Of a stretch of 23,004 bases of DNA, positions 20,073 to 23,004 are shown piece after piece; position 1 is the first letter of the stretch; each line of letters begins with the position of its first letter. The DNA comes from Candidatus Moraniibacteriota bacterium (GTDB taxonomy: Bacteria; Patescibacteriota; Minisyncoccia; Moranbacterales; UBA2206). The notes beneath the pieces are model-generated. The model was not told the origin of the DNA and made no database searches. It saw only the letters and a list, made by a program, of their open reading frames with translations. The position numbers and the translations under genes are program-made. The DNA lies in contig DPJH01000043.1 in the NCBI GenBank assembly GCA_003543115.1, positions 1 to 23,004 of the forward strand, read 5' to 3'.

Positions 20073-20639
20073 ATGGAAAAAGCAAAATCTGGACCGGAAA
20101 AGGTGGTGATGACCTATGTTCCGAAAGAAACTGAGACTTGGGAATATATGTCTAAAAAATTCAAAGTCTCAAAAGAATACTTAATGGAACAGAATCCTCA
20201 TATCAAGACAGGATATGCTCTAGCAGGACAAGAAGTAAAGATTACTTTTTATACTGCGCCCTTGGAAACAAACAAGGGCACGGTGGCATCTTCGAAGGCG
20301 CCAACGGGAACCTCTCCAGCTCCACCAGTGAATGATAGGGAAAATGGATTTCCTGCATGGACTGGCTATCTGGGTCTTCTGCTGATCATAATCTTGGCTA
20401 TTGCATGCGTGTGGTTGGCGTCTCGTCTAAAAAAAGCAAATAGAATAAGGGAAGCGATAGTTTCTCCAGAACCTGGAGAAACTAGAGAAGCGTATGAAGC
20501 TCGGTGCCGCAGGCTTCCCAAAGAAACCCTGGTTGCTTGTTGGTATGGATGCGGAGAAAAGGTGACTGCAGGACATATTGTCAGGCATCATGGGAAATGC
20601 GAAAAAAAGTCAGCAGCCGGTGAAGGGCCGCTTGTGTAG
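20073..20639 (+). CDS. LysM-transmembrane-Cys/His cluster protein
   Basis: A 188-aa protein without a signal peptide. The N-terminal LysM-like domain (about 11-60) has MTYVPKETETWEYMSKKFKV, EQNPHIKTGY and LAGQEVKITF. A Pro/Thr/Ser linker (70-88) leads to one transmembrane helix (about 97-117), then basic RLKKANR, predicting an external N-terminus and cytoplasmic C-terminus. The inner part ends in a Cys/His cluster C156, C160, H168, H172/H173, C176 (ACWYGCGEKVTAGHIVRHHG), probably a zinc finger. A wall-binding outside joined to a zinc site inside suggests anchoring or signalling across the membrane. The SD is AAGGGG. It belongs to the LysM cluster but is separated by 260 nt. Confidence 0.78.
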   Translation: MEKAKSGPEKVVMTYVPKETETWEYMSKKFKVSKEYLMEQNPHIKTGYALAGQEVKITFYTAPLETNKGTVASSKAPTGTSPAPPVNDRENGFPAWTGYLGLLLIIILAIACVWLASRLKKANRIREAIVSPEPGETREAYEARCRRLPKETLVACWYGCGEKVTAGHIVRHHGKCEKKSAAGEGPLV

Positions 20640-20664
20640 CATGAAAGTCATTGGATGTGTTAAG

Positions 20665-20726
20665 AGCGCACCATGTTTATAGAAGTTTTGAGCCTCGTGC
20701 GCTAACAAGTGTGCGAGGCCATTTTT
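20665..20726 (+). terminator. Terminator with possible antiterminator hairpin
   Basis: GCCTCGTGCGC (20692-20702) pairs with GTGTGCGAGGC (20709-20719), 11 bp with wobbles, followed by CATTTTTATT: an intrinsic terminator. AGCGCAC (20665-20671) is perfectly complementary to GTGCGCT (20697-20703), part of the terminator's 5' arm, so the two hairpins exclude each other. This looks like an attenuator, though the terminator may be constitutive. Confidence 0.75.
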
Positions 20727-20759
20727 ATTATTATGGATATTTTGAACAATTTTTGTCGC

Positions 20760-20788
20760 TTGACAAAAGCGTTATTTTTTGATAATAT
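20760..20788 (+). promoter_or_regulatory. Sigma70-like promoter of the Wzz-like gene
   Basis: A perfect TTGACA is followed after 17 nt by TAATAT; an overlapping TATAAT starts at 20786. The gene begins at 20827. Confidence 0.75.
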
Positions 20789-20826
20789 AATCGGTTATCA
20801 TAATAATAAGTTTTATATCAAATAAA

Positions 20827-21549
20827 ATGAATCTAGAATTAATGCTCAAATTAGCCAAAAAAGAACTAGGATTGATTATTTTATCCAGTCTTCTTGTGGG
20901 AGCGCTCTCTTTTGCAGTTTTGGTAATCAGCCAAAAAAGTTTTAGAGCCAACACAGATCTTTTGGTAGTGCAAAATCAAAATGGATTCTCCGATTATTAT
21001 GCTTTGTCAAAATCAGCTGACTATTTATCCGGAGTTTTGATAGAATCCATCTATAGTGAAAAATTTTTGGACGAGCTTGTGGCAACTGGAATAGTTTCTG
21101 ATGATTTTTTGCCTGAGGACAAAAGAGACCGGTTGAAGCAATGGAACAAGCTAGTGCGTATCAGCAAGAATTCCAGTGCGGGAATTTTGAACATTGAGGT
21201 TTTTGGAGACGACCAAAAACAAGTGCTGGAAGTTTCCAACGCTATTCTGGAAGTTTTGACAGTCAAGAGCTTTCTTTTCTTAGGCAAGGGACAAGATATC
21301 GATATCCGCGTTTTGAGCGGTCCGATTTTTGAAAGAAATCCTTCAGTTGTCGGTATTCTACTAGCAGTGATCGGTGGCTTTTTTGTGGGAGCGCTTTTGA
21401 TGCTGATGTGGATTTTCTATCAAATCCAATTTGGAAAATATAGAAACGTCTTTCCCATCAGCGAGGCAGACAGGATTTTTTCGCCTGAAGAGGAAACAGA
21501 AAGACGGGCTCAGGAATATTGGAAAAGCCGTTACAATAATCAGTTTTAA
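20827..21549 (+). CDS. Wzz-like chain-length/capsule membrane protein
   Basis: A 240-aa protein with the Wzz/polysaccharide co-polymerase layout. It has an N-terminal transmembrane helix (about 15-37), an extracytoplasmic helical domain (ADYLSGVLIESIYSEKFLDE, NIEVFGDDQKQVLEVSNAIL), and a second transmembrane helix (about 175-199) next to ERNPSVVGILLAVIGG, where the Pro-containing motif sits in the family. A 40-residue cytoplasmic tail without a kinase domain ends it. In known systems such proteins set the length of surface polysaccharides or help export them. No polysaccharide synthesis gene lies in the window. It has its own promoter and no SD, unlike its neighbours. Confidence 0.75.
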   Translation: MNLELMLKLAKKELGLIILSSLLVGALSFAVLVISQKSFRANTDLLVVQNQNGFSDYYALSKSADYLSGVLIESIYSEKFLDELVATGIVSDDFLPEDKRDRLKQWNKLVRISKNSSAGILNIEVFGDDQKQVLEVSNAILEVLTVKSFLFLGKGQDIDIRVLSGPIFERNPSVVGILLAVIGGFFVGALLMLMWIFYQIQFGKYRNVFPISEADRIFSPEEETERRAQEYWKSRYNNQF

Positions 21550-21567
21550 AAATAGCTGTTTTATATT

Positions 21568-21626
21568 CAGCAAATTATCAATTTAGTTTGCTGGCATGAG
21601 ATAGATATTGACAGCACCTTGTCAAT
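21568..21626 (+). promoter_or_regulatory. Shared two-hairpin leader, copy B
   Basis: CAGCAAA (21568-21574) pairs perfectly with TTTGCTG (21587-21593) around a 12-nt loop, followed by the invariant GGCATGAGATAG and a second stem ATTGACA (21607-21613)/TGTCAAT (21620-21626). Compared with copy A at 17020-17076, the first stem changes T to C without losing a pair, and the second stem has new bases on both arms. It ends 33 nt before the lipoprotein gene. Confidence 0.65.
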
Positions 21627-21659
21627 CGAATAGTAAAAAGATAAAAAGGAGGCAGTGCC

Positions 21660-22553
21660 ATGAAAAAAATCGGTAATGCAGTAAGTTCAATGTTGTTGTT
21701 AGTGGCGCTTCTTCTTTCAGGTTGCGCTGTTCCGGGTTCTAATGCTTTGAAGATCGGTCCTGACAATATTGTGCCTGTTGTGCGCCCTGAGCAATCAGTA
21801 GGTGTCTGGGACACTCCGGCATTAAAAGCGGGAAAGGTCACGGTGACAGATGTCCCTCTGACTGATAGGCAGATCGGCAGTGAATTGCGTCCGGGAAGAA
21901 TTATGCTTCCTGGATTTGTTGCAAATTCACAAGGTGAAGTATTCTTTGCTCAAGCTATCTTGGCAGGGAATTATCCCAAGGGAGAATTTATGGCCTATCT
22001 GATTGTGGAAACGGATGATTTATCCAAGCTGGCTAAGGCTAATTTTTTCCCTCTAACTTCTCGTGCCAATGCTTGTTGGAACAAGGATGGCAGGAAACCG
22101 CCTACTCCGATTGACCAGGAAAAGTTGAAAGATCCATCTTTCATGGCCGCACTGGCTAGAGAAAATGGAATCCCTCTTGGAAAGCGTGGAACGTATGCTG
22201 GAGTTGTTGAGAGAATCAAATCTTGGCATCATGGAGAGGCTAATGGGGTGGAAATTTATTCCCAATTGTCGGAAGATGATGTGAAGGAGTTGGCTAAAAT
22301 CAACCCAGGGTACAGTTTTTTGGAGCAGCTGGTTCTTCGGAATCAGGCGGTAGTTTCAATCAATCCGATTGAGATGGTAGCGAAGGCTTCTATCACTGTT
22401 TTCAATGCCACTAACGGAAAAACCCAAGGTTGGGATAATGACTCGGAGTTGCCGAGTAACGACGAGATGGGAAGAATAATTGACTTTATCGGCCGTTTCC
22501 GGCTGGAAATGATGAAAAAAATGGTTGTACAACAAGAAGGAGGCAGGAGATGA
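21660..22553 (+). CDS. Putative lipoprotein, 297 aa, unknown function
   Basis: The signal peptide (1-21) ends in the lipobox LLSGC (C22 lipidated). The mature part is a globular protein of about 275 residues without a recognised family. Visible segments include RPEQSVGVWDTPALKAGKVT, ELRPGRIMLPGFVANSQGEV, KGEFMAYLIVETDDLSKLA and FLEQLVLRNQAVVSINPIEM. AGGAGG ends 7 nt before the ATG. The next gene starts inside its stop codon (ATGA overlap), so the two are translationally coupled. The shared two-hairpin leader lies directly upstream. An envelope role is inferred from the lipoprotein signal. Confidence 0.82.
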   Translation: MKKIGNAVSSMLLLVALLLSGCAVPGSNALKIGPDNIVPVVRPEQSVGVWDTPALKAGKVTVTDVPLTDRQIGSELRPGRIMLPGFVANSQGEVFFAQAILAGNYPKGEFMAYLIVETDDLSKLAKANFFPLTSRANACWNKDGRKPPTPIDQEKLKDPSFMAALARENGIPLGKRGTYAGVVERIKSWHHGEANGVEIYSQLSEDDVKELAKINPGYSFLEQLVLRNQAVVSINPIEMVAKASITVFNATNGKTQGWDNDSELPSNDEMGRIIDFIGRFRLEMMKKMVVQQEGGRR

Positions 22554-23004
22554 AAAGTCTGAGAGAAATTTTTCTGATTGCATTGATTGTTTTCTCCGGC
22601 ACATCATCTTTTGCTGCCGGGCAAGATCAAATTCTCAAAGATGTTGAAGCTGTTCTGGCTGCTCACAGGGAGCAACAGTTGCAGCAAGCTCTTGAGGAAC
22701 ACCGAAAGAGGAAGGAAGGAAAGGTGTATGGAGCTGTTGTCCAAACAACTTCTCCGCCAACATCAACTCAGCCTGCAGGGGCAGGCGGTGGCAGTGAGAA
22801 GAAGCAATTTTCTCCTGTTAGTCCGCAGTCTTCTGGAGGAGCTGATGGTGTTGATGAGACATTTTCTGCTAGCGTGCAAGAAGAGGAAATGCCGATGTAT
22901 GAAATTCTGGCGGATGCAGGAATCCAAGCTGATCCTGACGAAGGAACAAAGGAGTGGGGAAGTTTTCCAGAAGCTTCTGTGTGGACTGGCGGATGGATGA
23001 ATCC
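22550..23004 (+). CDS. Secreted protein, unknown, cut by window edge
   Basis: The ATG at 22550 overlaps the TGA of the lipoprotein gene, with AGGAGG 6 nt upstream. The reading frame is open to the window end (151 codons seen). The protein starts MKSLREIFLIALIVFSGTSS and has a Sec signal peptide with likely cleavage after SFAA. A helical, Gln/Glu-rich stretch (LAAHREQQLQQALEEHRKRK), a Thr/Ser/Pro/Gly-rich linker and an acidic segment ending ASVWTGGWMNP follow. No family is recognised. The coupling with the lipoprotein suggests they act together at the cell surface. Confidence 0.8.
   Translation, partial: MKSLREIFLIALIVFSGTSSFAAGQDQILKDVEAVLAAHREQQLQQALEEHRKRKEGKVYGAVVQTTSPPTSTQPAGAGGGSEKKQFSPVSPQSSGGADGVDETFSASVQEEEMPMYEILADAGIQADPDEGTKEWGSFPEASVWTGGWMN

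Noticed and set aside
22587..23000. A 137-codon plus-strand frame at the window end
   Set aside because: It is out of frame with the SD-led, ATGA-coupled secreted protein gene starting at 22550, has no start signal, and its product is Leu/Lys/Arg-rich as in frame-shifted shadows.

Overview
The window looks like part of a Patescibacteria (CPR) chromosome, probably a Parcubacteria/Moranbacteria-type lineage. This is inferred from AT-rich DNA, short proteins, the mixture of family genes, many genes without a Shine-Dalgarno (SD) sequence, and a minimal envelope and division gene set (FtsB/DivIC-like protein, PrsA/SurA-type foldase, HtrA proteases). TGA is a normal stop and TGG encodes Trp, so there is no sign of the UGA recoding known in Gracilibacteria/SR1. 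No tRNA, rRNA, CRISPR array, integrase or transposase gene was recognised.

Region 1 (1-9.2 kb) is a loose patchwork of small accessory genes. Plus-strand genes include a DUF3795-like protein, MazG-type pyrophosphohydrolase, a PH-like membrane protein, HIT and NUDIX hydrolases, a SAM methyltransferase, an isochorismatase-family hydrolase, a 12-cysteine lipoprotein and glutamate racemase. Five small minus-strand genes (154-621, 1230-1382, 3203-3442, 8230-8445, 8646-9164) sit among them. Each has a usable SD and its own intrinsic terminator, and four have a recognisable sigma70-like promoter. Two of these units, and less clearly a third, are bracketed by inverted repeats just outside the promoter and terminator, giving a cassette-like design. 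A roughly 67-bp repeat occurs three times between plus-strand genes, and the lipoprotein's Cys-rich domain recurs as a decayed fragment.

Region 2 (9.3-16.9 kb) is more chromosomal in character: a RibD/DHFR-like reductase, GIY-YIG nuclease overlapping a DEDDh exonuclease, rubrerythrin, a 36-aa membrane protein, an FtsB/DivIC-like protein, a parvulin foldase, ferredoxin, an HtrA protease, a polytopic membrane protein and a second HtrA paralogue that has lost all three catalytic residues. Most of these genes have no SD, and two appear leaderless.

Region 3 (17-23 kb) encodes envelope or secreted proteins, nearly all with SDs. It has two exported LysM proteins sharing an unrecognised C-terminal domain, a LysM-transmembrane-Cys/His-cluster protein, a Wzz-like membrane protein, a lipoprotein and a secreted protein cut by the window edge. 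Two of its transcription units share a leader with two stem-loops in which the second stem keeps its pairing while its sequence changes. A long imperfect hairpin of about 160 nt and an attenuator-like pair of alternative hairpins lie between other genes. The most novel material is the shared leader, the inverted-repeat-bracketed units, the 67-bp repeat, the new LysM-linked domain and the dead HtrA.
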